Shown here in pieces: positions 1 through 9,540 of a DNA stretch of 53,758 nt (positions are counted from its first letter, which is position 1; every line of letters begins with the position of its first letter). The notes beneath the pieces were generated by a model. It saw only the letters and a list, made by a program, of their open reading frames with translations. It did no database searches and had not been told where the DNA came from. The translations under genes and the position numbers were made by a program. The stretch comes from an uncultured Lachnospiraceae bacterium (GTDB lineage: Bacteria > Bacillota > Clostridia > Lachnospirales > Lachnospiraceae): the NCBI GenBank assembly GCA_910586355.1, contig CAJUHJ010000018.1, positions 1 through 53,758 of the forward strand. The letters are read 5' to 3'.

Positions 1-49
1 TAGTTTGTTTCAGTGCGCCATTTATTGGCTTCCCTCTACTTTCTTTCAC
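1..49 (-). CDS. N-terminal start of a leftward gene, cut by window edge
   Basis: Only about 16 codons are present. On the minus strand a GGAGG ribosome binding site lies about 7 bases before a GTG start at 49. The reading frame stays open to the window edge and gives MKESRGKPINGALKQT. The basic N-terminus with an RGKP stretch resembles the first residues of many TetR-type repressors. That fits the perfect dyad in the shared upstream region, but it is inference from very few residues. The gene is divergent from the M60 peptidase gene. Confidence 0.5.
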   Translation of the reverse strand, partial: MKESRGKPINGALKQT

Positions 50-167
50 ACTATTTCCTCCAGTTCAAAATGTGTTATCGATTTCATATATTCCATATAA
101 TAATCCTGTAAAAATAAATTGTAAATTGACAAATTGTATAAAATCAAAGAACGTTTTTTATGCAAAC

Positions 168-189
168 TATATGAAATCAATTTCATATA
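168..189. promoter_or_regulatory. 22-bp perfect dyad, probable operator
   Basis: The half-site TATATGAAAT at 168-177 and its exact reverse complement ATTTCATATA at 180-189 are separated by 2 bases. The same ten bases ATTTCATATA recur at 81-90, nearer the leftward gene. The dyad sits between two divergent genes and upstream of the M60 promoter. A 10-2-10 palindrome plus an extra half-site is typical of a dimeric repressor operator. The regulator is not identified; the leftward gene at the window edge is the natural candidate. Confidence 0.5.
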
Positions 190-263
190 TATTTTTTCTG
201 CACAATCGAACATTCCTGGCAGTATTCTATGATTATAAGATATGTAGAAAAATAGAAAAGTGG

Positions 264-292
264 TTGCGATTTGGCCGGAAAAATTTTATAAT
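264..292 (+). promoter_or_regulatory. Sigma-70-type promoter for the M60 gene
   Basis: TTGCGA at 264-269 and a perfect TATAAT at 287-292 are separated by 17 bases. Transcription would begin near 299, leaving a leader of about 45 bases before the start codon at 344. Confidence 0.6.
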
Positions 293-343
293 AAAAAGAA
301 CTGTATATTAATGAGAGAAGATATAATGAGGAGGTCTGTTATT

Positions 344-3300
344 ATGAGGTATTTTAAGAAAAGCTGTGCAATGCTTCTGGCGGCGGCAATGGCTTTCGGC
401 TCGTTGTCCGGCATAAATGTAAATGCAGCGGAAACGCCTGATGCAGCAAAGAATACATTGGATGATTCCCAAAAAGGCTTCGATGCTTACCGTACGCCCT
501 TTTTATCCGGGACATTAAAGACATGGATTTATCAGGGAGAAGAATTTGATTATGAAAGCAGCAGAAATCATGTGTTTGCTGATGATCAGGAAGACGGTGA
601 TTTGACAAAAAATATTATTCAGGAAGGCTCGATAGACACGTCGGAACTTGGGGATCAGACAGTTACGTATCGAGTAACAGATTCTGACGGAAGGACGGCA
701 GAACATACCCTGACGGTATCAGTTTTACCAAAAGACGGCAGTACACAGGAAGAGAATGATAAAAAGAATATCAAAAGAATTTTGTATACATTGCCGGATG
801 CATCACATCTGTCAGATATTGGATTTAACAGGGGATATAATCACGACAGACAAAATCTGGGGCTTTGGCTTCCGAAAGATGAAACGCTGAAACTGCGTCT
901 GGTGAATCACGAGGAGTTTAACGGATATTTAGAATTAAAACTGTTACATATAGATAAAACAACAGAGAAATTAGCAGTAGTTACCGGAACAAGTGAAACT
1001 GAACCGAAGGATTCTGTCCAGATTCCCCAAAATGGTAACTGGATTACAGTAAAGAGCTGCTACAACGAGGGGAATGAGAAAAAGAGCGCCGACAGCGTAC
1101 CTTTTATTTATACGCCAAAGGACACAACCGTACAGCCGATAATTGAAGTGGAATGGAGCGATAGGTTCCATGAGATTCCGTATTACCGGTATGGAGATGA
1201 TGAAGCAGAATTTTTTTCTGAATGGGATAGAACAGAGGCTCCTTTTGCAATTATAGAGGGACAGGCGGCAACATTTTTGGCGCCGATTAAAAACAGACAT
1301 GACATTATTGATAATGTATCTGCAGGAAAAGAAGCGTATCAATTTCATTCCATTGACGATATGCTCGAATGGTGTGCGGCTTTTGAAAAACAGTACGACG
1401 CTTATGCCGGATTGGATTTTTATACAGATGAGCCATATAATCAGAATGTGCGTGCGAAATTCTTTATAAAAGCGAATAAAAGCGGCGCCGGCCTGGCGTA
1501 TTATTCGGGAGATCACAGTGCGTTTAACGGGGACAATCTGGGTTCCTATTTATATAAGGACTGGACGTCTTTGCATGAATTTGGGCATGGATACGAAGGT
1601 GCGATTGCCAATCAGGAAAATTCATTTGTAGAGACGACCAATAATATAATGGGATATTATTTTGAACCGACGTATCGGCCGGAAGAAGATTTTGGCTGGC
1701 TGTTAGGCGGCAAAGGCTCTACGAAATTAGAAGCATATAATAATTTGGGGCGCGATTCGGAAACGCTGCGCAATAGTGTGACGATATTTAATGATATGAC
1801 AGCAGGAAAAAAGGAATACGCGAAAACTTTGTTTATGTTTGTCAATATGTTTGATTATATTGGACCCCAAAAAGCAACGTCTGCTATGCACACAGAGTTC
1901 CGGAAATATTATTATGAGAACAGGGAGAATATGTCGTCTTCCGATGCAATTGTAGACAGTTTAAGCCGCGTAGGGGGATACAATGTAGTTCCTTATTTTA
2001 AGGAGTGGCATATTACTCCGGCACAAGTTTTGGAAGATAAGATTTATGAGCAGGATTTGCCGATTTTATATTACTTAAGAAATCTCTATACAAGCGATGA
2101 AGAAGCAGAAACCGTCCGTGCGGCGTTAGCGGCAAAAGGCAAGGTAATGAATGGAATTTACAGCCTGGTGAGTAATGCAGATTTAGCAGAGCTTGGGCGG
2201 AATGATAAAAGTAATGTGACGTTAAATCTTTCTATTGATCAGTTGTCTGCAGTAGAAGGTAAAAATATTTTAATTAAAAATGGAGAAGAGATTGTTAAAA
2301 AGATTCCGATAGATAGCGAGACTTTGACTGCAGAGCTGCCAGTGGGTATTTATGAAGTGGAACTTCCGCTTCCCAGGACGGCAGATTATGAATATGGCAA
2401 TGAATACTTGATTGCGGCAAAAGGAACCGTTACAAAAAATTTAGAATATGAAAAGCTGGGCGGCAATCTTTTGGCAGATGATATTCAAATCAGAATGTCT
2501 GGTATGGGCGGCGAGGCAATCGCGATTACGCAGAATACAAAAGAACAGAAAATTAACGTCAGAATTAATAATGTGGAGCCTCATGTATATTTTGAGGGTA
2601 AATATGTTGCAGTCCGCGTCTTTGATAAAGACGGAAAACAGCTGTATGAAAGGACTTTGAATGGAGCGGAAAAAGCAACGGCAGAAAGCCGGGATTTTGA
2701 TTTTCCAAATGGGGCAAAAATCGAGCTTGACCATGAGGAAATGGGTAAGACGCATGTAGTAAGCCTGTATACGAAACAAGAGCTTTCGGAATATTACCTG
2801 TCGGGGAATTATAAAACAGTGACCTATGTAATGACGGACAGAGGCCTTATGCAGCAGGGATGGGACGAGGCAAAACAAAAGAGTGTATTTTTGTCATCCA
2901 TGATTCACTATTCGGAGTACCTTATGCAGAATATGACATATAGTGATTTAACTGTGGATAACAAGTTCCATAATGCAAAAACAATTTTGAAAAGATCGTA
3001 TGAACTGTTAGATGAAGAAGGAAAAGCGGCATACGATGCAGCTTACGGGCGGTTGATAGGGCATGAACAAACGATTTACGCATACCATAAGATTAATTCT
3101 AGTACATTAACAGGAACTGCAGACAGCCAAAACAGCGACGCTGAGGGTGCAGCAAAGGCTCTCGATGGAGATATAAGTACAAAATGGCATACAATATATA
3201 GTGGAAGCGGTGTGGTTATTCCAGGCAATTCAGGTACGGCGGGGCAAAATAATACTTATACGATTACACTTCCAAAAAACATGGACATTGGGAGGCTTGA

Positions 3301-6300
3301 ATATGTGCCGAGAGATGACGGAAATGATAACGGCCGTATTCTCACTTATGCAATTTCTTTTAGTACATCGGCAGCGGGCGAGAATTTTACTCCAATTTCT
3401 CTTACATCTAATACATGGGAGAACAATGGCTATACCAAAAGCGCAGAGTTTGAAGCGAAAAATGCAAGAAGGATAAAAATCGAAGCGTTATCTACTGCGG
3501 GTGAGGGCGGTGCAAATAAATTTATTACCGCATGTGAGTTTTATCTGTATGAAGAATATGAAAAGAAAACCACAGTCAGTTATTTAAGCGATTTAACGCT
3601 TGGGGCGTGGGATGCGTCCGTTATTAAGGACAAAGAAGAAAAATCGGTTACGATTCCGGCAGATAAGACGATTACAGCTGATTTGATCGGAAAGGAATTT
3701 GATAAATTTACTGCCAAAGTTGCGGCAGAGAATGTGAGTGATACATGTTCCATAACAATTTCCGGAGATGGGAAGCTTTTGTATGAGTTTGAGGCGTCAG
3801 CTGGAGATTTGGAAGATACATTGGCGGTTGATCTTGCAGGAATACGTAATTTGGAAATTGCAATTTCCGGAGACGCCGGCGCAGCTGTTGTATTAGAAAA
3901 CGCAATGTTTGGAAATAAGGAGTATAAAGAGAATACATTCCTGGTTTCCGGCGATATAGCAGCCATTTCTGAGAATATGTCATTGGTGCAGGACAATATG
4001 GGAAAACCTGTTTGGACTTCTTCTAACACAAGCGCGGCAGCCGTAGATGAAACGGGTATTATTACTGCCAAAGGCACGGGAGAAACAACAGTAACGGCTG
4101 AATATGCAGAAAATGATATTTCGTATACTGGAAAAGTTTTTGTTAAGGCAGACCTGGCAGGTATAGAAGCTGCTCTTACGGAAATGAAAAATACAACGAA
4201 GGCGCTGTTAAACAGCTATACAACTGCGGATGATTATGACGCGGAAGAAAAGACGAAACGGCTAAAGGCGATTGAGGATGGAGAAAAATCCATTGATAAG
4301 GCGATGAATGTATCCGGTATTCAGAAAGCATTGGAAGCGGCAAAAGCAGATTTGGATAAAATTGAAACAAAAACGCAGGCCGCACAGGAAGCATTAGCAG
4401 AGGCGAAAGCAAACGCTAAAGAACAGCTTGAAAATTACATTAATATTGATGAATCTGCACAAAGAATACAGTTGAAAAGGGCGATTGCAGAAGGAAAAGC
4501 GAATATTGACAAAGCGACGGATATTGCAGGCGTAAGCGCTGCATTACAGGCGGCAAAAGATGCAATGGATGCGATTCATTCAGAAAAACGAAAATTCACT
4601 GTGACATTTTTAAGTGACGGAAAGGAAATCGACAGTTTTTCACAGGAAGTGGAACTTGACCAAAAAGTCCAAAAACCGACAAAAGAAATGCTTTACGATT
4701 TACCAGAAAAAGAAGGATATGAATTTGACGGCTGGTATACGGACAGTAAGTGCGAGAGAAAATATAATTTTAGTGAACCTGTAAAAAGTAATCTGTTCTT
4801 ACATGCCAAATGGGAAGAAATTCCTCCGCTGACGGGCGAGGCGCGTATGATTCCATCAAATATAGAAGCGAAAACAGCCAAAAATCCACTGAAACTGCAG
4901 GCATATTATGGAGAGGATGCGGGTGAAAATCCTGAAATTACATGGAGTTCATCAAATCCTGAAACTGCGTATGTAGATCAGTATGGCAATGTGTATCTTT
5001 TAGAACCTGGAGAAGCTCAGATTTCGGCAACAGCAGTTTTTGAAAACGGCACGACAAAGACAGTCAGCGCTGCGGTAAAACTGCCGGATTCGTATGAAGG
5101 TTTGGAGGATTTAAGAGAAAAAGCATGGGCAAATACGCAGGAGACGGATGAGGGTAGTTTTGACAGATATAAAGATGGGCCGGCGTCTAAAGCGGTAGAT
5201 GGAGACGATACGACAAGCTGGCATTCGCAATATAACGGATTTACAGTATCCGAAGATAACCCGGCAATTTTTACGGTGGAATTTCCAAGGGATCTTTCAG
5301 AATATGAATGGATAAAATTTGCGCAGAAGTCAGGTAATGGGCATATCAACGCGTATCAATTGGCGGTTGGAGACGCATTTGATGAATCATCCTACGAAAT
5401 TTTAAATAATACGGAAACGAATATTCATAAAATCGAAGGGGAAAAAGTAACGGAAGTTGCTTCTGGAACTGGAGAGCAGACATTAACGCTTCCTGCTGCT
5501 TCAAACCCGAATGGAAAATTGGGACGTTATCTGCAGATTCGCATATTCAATGGAAGCGGCAATTTTGCGGCAATACGAGAATTGACAGCATATGTTGATA
5601 TGGATTTTAAAACGAACCCGACGGAACTAGGATATATGGATGAGAACCGGGATCTGACAGGTAAAATAGCAGATATTGAAGCGCTGCTTGCAGAGGCAAA
5701 CCGCAGGAATCAGGAGGATTATTCTGAAAATACATGGAATAATTTAAGCAAGGCTGTATCAAAAGCAAAGCTGATATTAAAAGACGGCGTTACAAAGGCG
5801 AATTATCGTCTGGCGATTGACAGTTTAAATACTGCAATAGAAGCAGTCAGAGTGGAACGACGAGAGACTCTTTTGTCACTGCATAATAGATATTCGGGCA
5901 GTGAATATCAGGAATCTTCTTATACGCCGGAAAGCTGGGTTCCTTTTCAAGCGGCGCTTGATGCGGCAAAAACAGTTTTGGATAAGGGAGACGCGGCAGA
6001 ATTTCAGGAAATTGATTCCGCAGTCACAGCTTTAAATGCGGCTGAGGGAGGTTTGCAGATAAAGCCTTTAGATCCGTCAGAATTGGAAACGTTAAAAACA
6101 CAAGTCGGGCAGCTGATTACACAGGCGCAAAAATTACAGGAAGAAGATTTTTCCGAAGAAGCCTGGGCGAATCTGCAGACGGCAATTACAGCGGCGCTTG
6201 ATGCGGCAGACGGCGATTCGATGGACGCATTACGTCAGGCAAAAGAGAATCTGGAACAGGCAATGGCATATACAATCGAGACAGAGACGAAAGAAGAAAA

Positions 6301-7744
6301 GGACAGCCTAAATTCGTTGTTCTCAGATGTTTTGGCAGATATGGAAGAGGAGGCTTCCTATACGCCGGAAAGTTTTGCTGTTTTTAAAGCTGCATTTGAG
6401 GAAGCAGAACAAGTTTTGGCATTGGGTGACGCAGCATCTTTAGAAGATATAAAAGAGGCAAAATTAAACCTGCAGAAAGCCTGGGACGAACTTGAGTTAA
6501 AAGAAGGTATTGTAGTGGATAAAACTACATTAAATGAGCTGTTAGAAAAGGCAAAAGGACTTCTTAATGGAAAATATACAGAAGAGAGTTTAACGAAATT
6601 ACAGCAGCAGATTACGTCTGCAACAGAAACGGCAGAAGATGAAAAGGCCACATCGGGAAAAGTAAACCGCGCCATTACAGAATTGCAGAATGCAATCGAT
6701 GGACTTGTTCCGATTTATACGGTGACATTCCATTGGAATTACGCGTTGGCGGCAGTTATTACGCAGGATGTAGTGAAGGACAGCGCTGTTACAGCTCCCG
6801 CGCAGGCGCCCAAGAGAACAGGATATACATTTACTGGAAAATGGTATAAAGACGCGGCCTGTACGAAAGAGTTTTTGTTTGAAAGTGAAAAAATTACAGG
6901 CAATGTTACTTTGTATGCAGGCTGGAAAGCAGACGGCGGGGTAATAGATTTAGAAAAACAAAAAGCGCTTCAAGCAGTCAAAACGGCGCAGCAAAAGGCG
7001 GAAGCAATCGTAAAAGCCGGACAGAAAAATTATACATCTGGAAGCTGGAAGGCATTTCTTAACGCTTATAATGCAGTGAAAAATCTTACCGAGCAGAAGA
7101 AAAATACAATGTCTGCCCAGGAGTTAAACAAACTTGCAGATAATTTAACAAAAGCACAGAACAATTTGAAAGAAAATGAAAGTCCGAAAGTAACGAGCCT
7201 GAAATTTGCTTCATCGAAATATCAGATTGCAAAAGGAAAATCAATTGATTTGATGAAGGAACTTACGGTTACGCCGGCAGATACGAAGAATTTAAAATTA
7301 AACTGGAAAATTTCGTCTAACGCAAAATATGCTTCTGTTAATACATCGGGTGTCGTTAAGACGTCGAAAAAAGGAGCAAAGAAGAAAGTCACTGTCACAG
7401 TAGAAACGGCAGATGGAAAAGTAAAGGCGTCAACGACGGTTCAGATTATGAAAGGCAACGTTTCAAAAGTTGCGGCAAAAGGAGCGAAGAAATTAACGAA
7501 GGCGCAAAAGCAGACAGTGACGCTTAAGGTAAAGGTTTCTGCAAAGGGCGGTAAGCCGGTAAATAAAGCAATCAAATGGACATCTTCAAATCCTTCTCTT
7601 GCAACGGTAAAGGGCAGTGGAAAATTAGGAGCGTCCGCAAAAGTAAAACTGGCGAAAAGTGCGAAAGGAAAAACGGTCAGCATTACCGCTATGTCCACAG
7701 ATGGGACGAAGAAAAAAGTTGTTTTTAAGATTAAAGTGAAGTAA
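344..7744 (+). CDS. Secreted M60-family (enhancin-like) zinc metallopeptidase, multidomain
   Basis: A 2466-residue exported protein. The ATG at 344 is chosen because GAGGAGG (328-334) precedes it by 9 bases and a signal peptide follows directly, with likely cleavage after VNA near residue 27; an upstream in-frame extension lacks these. A DUF5011-like Ig domain (about 30-130) precedes the M60 core, whose motif HEFGH lies at 411-415 with a probable third zinc ligand Glu430. Next come an F5/8-type C (CBM32-like) domain near 915-1075, a Big_2-like domain near 1195-1265, helical FIVAR-type repeats, an InlB B-repeat near 1416-1492, Big_2, a second F5/8C near 1585-1750, more FIVAR repeats to about 2124, another InlB B-repeat, FIVAR, and Lys-rich Big_2-like domains to the end. 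There is no LPXTG anchor. M60 proteases with glycan-binding modules act on mucins and other glycoproteins; that role here is inferred from family and architecture. Confidence 0.9.
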   Translation: MRYFKKSCAMLLAAAMAFGSLSGINVNAAETPDAAKNTLDDSQKGFDAYRTPFLSGTLKTWIYQGEEFDYESSRNHVFADDQEDGDLTKNIIQEGSIDTSELGDQTVTYRVTDSDGRTAEHTLTVSVLPKDGSTQEENDKKNIKRILYTLPDASHLSDIGFNRGYNHDRQNLGLWLPKDETLKLRLVNHEEFNGYLELKLLHIDKTTEKLAVVTGTSETEPKDSVQIPQNGNWITVKSCYNEGNEKKSADSVPFIYTPKDTTVQPIIEVEWSDRFHEIPYYRYGDDEAEFFSEWDRTEAPFAIIEGQAATFLAPIKNRHDIIDNVSAGKEAYQFHSIDDMLEWCAAFEKQYDAYAGLDFYTDEPYNQNVRAKFFIKANKSGAGLAYYSGDHSAFNGDNLGSYLYKDWTSLHEFGHGYEGAIANQENSFVETTNNIMGYYFEPTYRPEEDFGWLLGGKGSTKLEAYNNLGRDSETLRNSVTIFNDMTAGKKEYAKTLFMFVNMFDYIGPQKATSAMHTEFRKYYYENRENMSSSDAIVDSLSRVGGYNVVPYFKEWHITPAQVLEDKIYEQDLPILYYLRNLYTSDEEAETVRAALAAKGKVMNGIYSLVSNADLAELGRNDKSNVTLNLSIDQLSAVEGKNILIKNGEEIVKKIPIDSETLTAELPVGIYEVELPLPRTADYEYGNEYLIAAKGTVTKNLEYEKLGGNLLADDIQIRMSGMGGEAIAITQNTKEQKINVRINNVEPHVYFEGKYVAVRVFDKDGKQLYERTLNGAEKATAESRDFDFPNGAKIELDHEEMGKTHVVSLYTKQELSEYYLSGNYKTVTYVMTDRGLMQQGWDEAKQKSVFLSSMIHYSEYLMQNMTYSDLTVDNKFHNAKTILKRSYELLDEEGKAAYDAAYGRLIGHEQTIYAYHKINSSTLTGTADSQNSDAEGAAKALDGDISTKWHTIYSGSGVVIPGNSGTAGQNNTYTITLPKNMDIGRLEYVPRDDGNDNGRILTYAISFSTSAAGENFTPISLTSNTWENNGYTKSAEFEAKNARRIKIEALSTAGEGGANKFITACEFYLYEEYEKKTTVSYLSDLTLGAWDASVIKDKEEKSVTIPADKTITADLIGKEFDKFTAKVAAENVSDTCSITISGDGKLLYEFEASAGDLEDTLAVDLAGIRNLEIAISGDAGAAVVLENAMFGNKEYKENTFLVSGDIAAISENMSLVQDNMGKPVWTSSNTSAAAVDETGIITAKGTGETTVTAEYAENDISYTGKVFVKADLAGIEAALTEMKNTTKALLNSYTTADDYDAEEKTKRLKAIEDGEKSIDKAMNVSGIQKALEAAKADLDKIETKTQAAQEALAEAKANAKEQLENYINIDESAQRIQLKRAIAEGKANIDKATDIAGVSAALQAAKDAMDAIHSEKRKFTVTFLSDGKEIDSFSQEVELDQKVQKPTKEMLYDLPEKEGYEFDGWYTDSKCERKYNFSEPVKSNLFLHAKWEEIPPLTGEARMIPSNIEAKTAKNPLKLQAYYGEDAGENPEITWSSSNPETAYVDQYGNVYLLEPGEAQISATAVFENGTTKTVSAAVKLPDSYEGLEDLREKAWANTQETDEGSFDRYKDGPASKAVDGDDTTSWHSQYNGFTVSEDNPAIFTVEFPRDLSEYEWIKFAQKSGNGHINAYQLAVGDAFDESSYEILNNTETNIHKIEGEKVTEVASGTGEQTLTLPAASNPNGKLGRYLQIRIFNGSGNFAAIRELTAYVDMDFKTNPTELGYMDENRDLTGKIADIEALLAEANRRNQEDYSENTWNNLSKAVSKAKLILKDGVTKANYRLAIDSLNTAIEAVRVERRETLLSLHNRYSGSEYQESSYTPESWVPFQAALDAAKTVLDKGDAAEFQEIDSAVTALNAAEGGLQIKPLDPSELETLKTQVGQLITQAQKLQEEDFSEEAWANLQTAITAALDAADGDSMDALRQAKENLEQAMAYTIETETKEEKDSLNSLFSDVLADMEEEASYTPESFAVFKAAFEEAEQVLALGDAASLEDIKEAKLNLQKAWDELELKEGIVVDKTTLNELLEKAKGLLNGKYTEESLTKLQQQITSATETAEDEKATSGKVNRAITELQNAIDGLVPIYTVTFHWNYALAAVITQDVVKDSAVTAPAQAPKRTGYTFTGKWYKDAACTKEFLFESEKITGNVTLYAGWKADGGVIDLEKQKALQAVKTAQQKAEAIVKAGQKNYTSGSWKAFLNAYNAVKNLTEQKKNTMSAQELNKLADNLTKAQNNLKENESPKVTSLKFASSKYQIAKGKSIDLMKELTVTPADTKNLKLNWKISSNAKYASVNTSGVVKTSKKGAKKKVTVTVETADGKVKASTTVQIMKGNVSKVAAKGAKKLTKAQKQTVTLKVKVSAKGGKPVNKAIKWTSSNPSLATVKGSGKLGASAKVKLAKSAKGKTVSITAMSTDGTKKKVVFKIKVK

Positions 7745-7751
7745 TGATAGC

Positions 7752-7767
7752 TGTTTACAAGTAAACA
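7752..7767. promoter_or_regulatory. Short perfect inverted repeat after the M60 gene
   Basis: TGTTTAC and GTAAACA are separated by AA, forming a 7-bp dyad just after the M60 stop codon and before the terminator hairpin. It could be a small operator or simply part of the 3' untranslated region. No partner site was noticed nearby. Confidence 0.25.
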
Positions 7768-7776
7768 ATCAGGCAC

Positions 7777-7812
7777 AAACGACGGAGTTCTGGTAATGGG
7801 CTTCGTCGTTTT
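7777..7812 (+). terminator. Intrinsic terminator after the M60 gene
   Basis: The arms AAACGACGGAG (7777-7787) and CTTCGTCGTTT (7801-7811) form an 11-bp stem with one G-T pair, followed by a short T run. It separates the M60 gene from the hisA-dapF unit. Confidence 0.6.
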
Positions 7813-7835
7813 GTCAGAAAGAAAGGAAGCGGTTT

Positions 7836-8612
7836 ATGGAGTTTCGGCCATGTATAGATATACATAACGGAAGGGTAAAGCAGATTGTCGGAGGAAGTTT
7901 AAAAGACGATGGAAACTGGGCTAAAGAGAATTATGTATCCAGTCAGGATGCGGCATTTTATGCGAAACTTTATCAAAAAGATAAGATTAAAGGCGGCCAT
8001 ATTATTATGCTAAACCATAAAGACAGCGCATATTATGACGAGACAAAACAGCAGGCGTTATCGGCGCTTCATTCCTATCCTGGGGGACTTATGGCAGGAG
8101 GCGGAATTCATACAGAAAACGCAGAAGAATTTCTAAAGGCGGGCGCAAGCCATGTCATCGTGACTTCTTATGTATTTTGGGACGGACGTGTCAATTATGA
8201 AAATTTGAATAGGATTAAAAATGAAGTTGGAAAAGAACGGCTGGTACTTGATTTAAGCTGCAGAAAACGGGAAGATTCTTATTATATTGTAACAGACCGC
8301 TGGCAGAAGTTTACCAGGGAGAAGATTACAGAGGAGCTTTTGGATGAATTGATGGGATATGCGGATGAGTTTTTGATTCATGCAGTAGACGTAGAAGGAA
8401 AAGCATCCGGAATTGAGAAAGAGCTTGCAGAAATTCTCGGCAGCTGGGCAAAGATTCCGATTACCTATGCCGGAGGAATTGGAAGTTTTGAAGATTTGCA
8501 GCAGTTAAATGCGGCTGGACGTGGAAAATTAAATGTGACAATTGGAAGCGCCCTGGATTTATTTGGCGGGTGTATGGAATATAGAAAAGTATTGGAATAT
8601 ATGAAGAAGTAG
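7836..8612 (+). CDS. hisA: Eukaryote-type HisA (ProFAR isomerase)
   Basis: A 258-residue (beta/alpha)8 protein of histidine biosynthesis, expected to isomerise ProFAR to PRFAR. The sequence follows the fungal/plant HIS6 form rather than the usual bacterial HisA. It begins CIDIHNGRVKQIVGG and carries DLSCRK, EFLIHAVDVEG, YAGGIGS and a C-terminal GSALDLFGG, all recognisable in yeast HIS6. Bacterial HisA is normally shorter (about 240) and starts with a PAIDL motif. The start is preceded by GAAAGGAAG. The stop lies 10 bases before dapF, so the two are probably cotranscribed. No other his gene is in the window. It could serve in histidine synthesis as an orphan, or in a related isomerase reaction; the HIS6-like motifs favour the first. 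Confidence 0.85.
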   Translation: MEFRPCIDIHNGRVKQIVGGSLKDDGNWAKENYVSSQDAAFYAKLYQKDKIKGGHIIMLNHKDSAYYDETKQQALSALHSYPGGLMAGGGIHTENAEEFLKAGASHVIVTSYVFWDGRVNYENLNRIKNEVGKERLVLDLSCRKREDSYYIVTDRWQKFTREKITEELLDELMGYADEFLIHAVDVEGKASGIEKELAEILGSWAKIPITYAGGIGSFEDLQQLNAAGRGKLNVTIGSALDLFGGCMEYRKVLEYMKK

Positions 8613-8622
8613 GAGGAATGAA

Positions 8623-9459
8623 ATGAAGTTTACAAAAATGCATGGGATAGGAAATGATTATATTTATGTAAATTGTATGGAAGAAACGATAAAAAATCCT
8701 TCTGAACTGTCGGTAAAGTTAAGCGACAGGCATTTTGGTATTGGCTCGGACGGCCTGATTTTAATTAAACCATCGAAAAAAGCAGATTTTGAAATGGAAA
8801 TGTATAATGCGGATGGTTCAAGAGGCGAGATGTGCGGCAACGGAATCCGGTGCGTGGGAAAATATGTATATGAGAAAGGGCTTACGGATAAAACGGCTGT
8901 CAGTATTGAGACGCTTGCCGGTATCAAGCATTTAGAATTGATTGTAGAGAATCAAAAGGCAGCGGCGGTGCGTGTGGAAATGGGAAAACCGGAGTTTGCA
9001 GCAGAAAAAGTACCTGTATTGGCAGATACGAAAGAGGTAATAAACAGCCCGCTAATGGTAAATGGAAAAGAGTATTTTGTGACGTGTGTATCTGTGGGCA
9101 ATCCCCATTGCGTAGTTTTTTTTAAGGAAGACGTCAGAGAACTGGATTTAAAAGAAATCGGCCCATTCTTTGAGCATCATAAAAATTTTCCAAAACGTAT
9201 CAATACAGAGTTTATCAATGTCTTAGATGAAAAGACGCTTCGTATGCGCGTTTGGGAGCGCGGTTCCGGAGAAACATTAGCCTGCGGTACAGGAGCCTGT
9301 GCAGCGGCGGCAGCGGCGGCAGTAAATAAGTTTACGGGGGAAAATGTAACGGTTCATCTTTTGGGAGGCGATTTAAACATACAGTGGGACCGCTCCAAGG
9401 ATAGGCTTTATATGACAGGGGAAGCGGCAGAAGTATTTGAAGGCGAGATTTTTATTTGA
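8623..9459 (+). CDS. dapF: Diaminopimelate epimerase
   Basis: A 278-residue PLP-independent racemase converting LL- to meso-diaminopimelate, the precursor of lysine and of the peptidoglycan cross-link. The start MKFTKMHGIGNDY is diagnostic. The two catalytic cysteines lie in GEMCGNGIRC and in the C-terminal ETLACGTGACA, one in each half of the pseudo-symmetric fold. The length is normal. An AGGAGG site starting at the hisA stop codon drives the start. The gene lies between hisA and dapL, whose product supplies its substrate, so the three probably form one unit. Confidence 0.95.
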   Translation: MKFTKMHGIGNDYIYVNCMEETIKNPSELSVKLSDRHFGIGSDGLILIKPSKKADFEMEMYNADGSRGEMCGNGIRCVGKYVYEKGLTDKTAVSIETLAGIKHLELIVENQKAAAVRVEMGKPEFAAEKVPVLADTKEVINSPLMVNGKEYFVTCVSVGNPHCVVFFKEDVRELDLKEIGPFFEHHKNFPKRINTEFINVLDEKTLRMRVWERGSGETLACGTGACAAAAAAAVNKFTGENVTVHLLGGDLNIQWDRSKDRLYMTGEAAEVFEGEIFI

Positions 9460-9540
9460 GTTTTTTGCAGGATAGAAGTATACTCAAAGAGAATCCTGTA
9501 TGAAACAGTTCATATAAACAAAAGGAAAGAAGGAGAAAAA

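Noticed and set aside
971..1516. 181-codon leftward ORF inside the M60 gene
   Set aside because: Shadow frame of a strongly supported gene; no ribosome site, composition follows the opposite strand.
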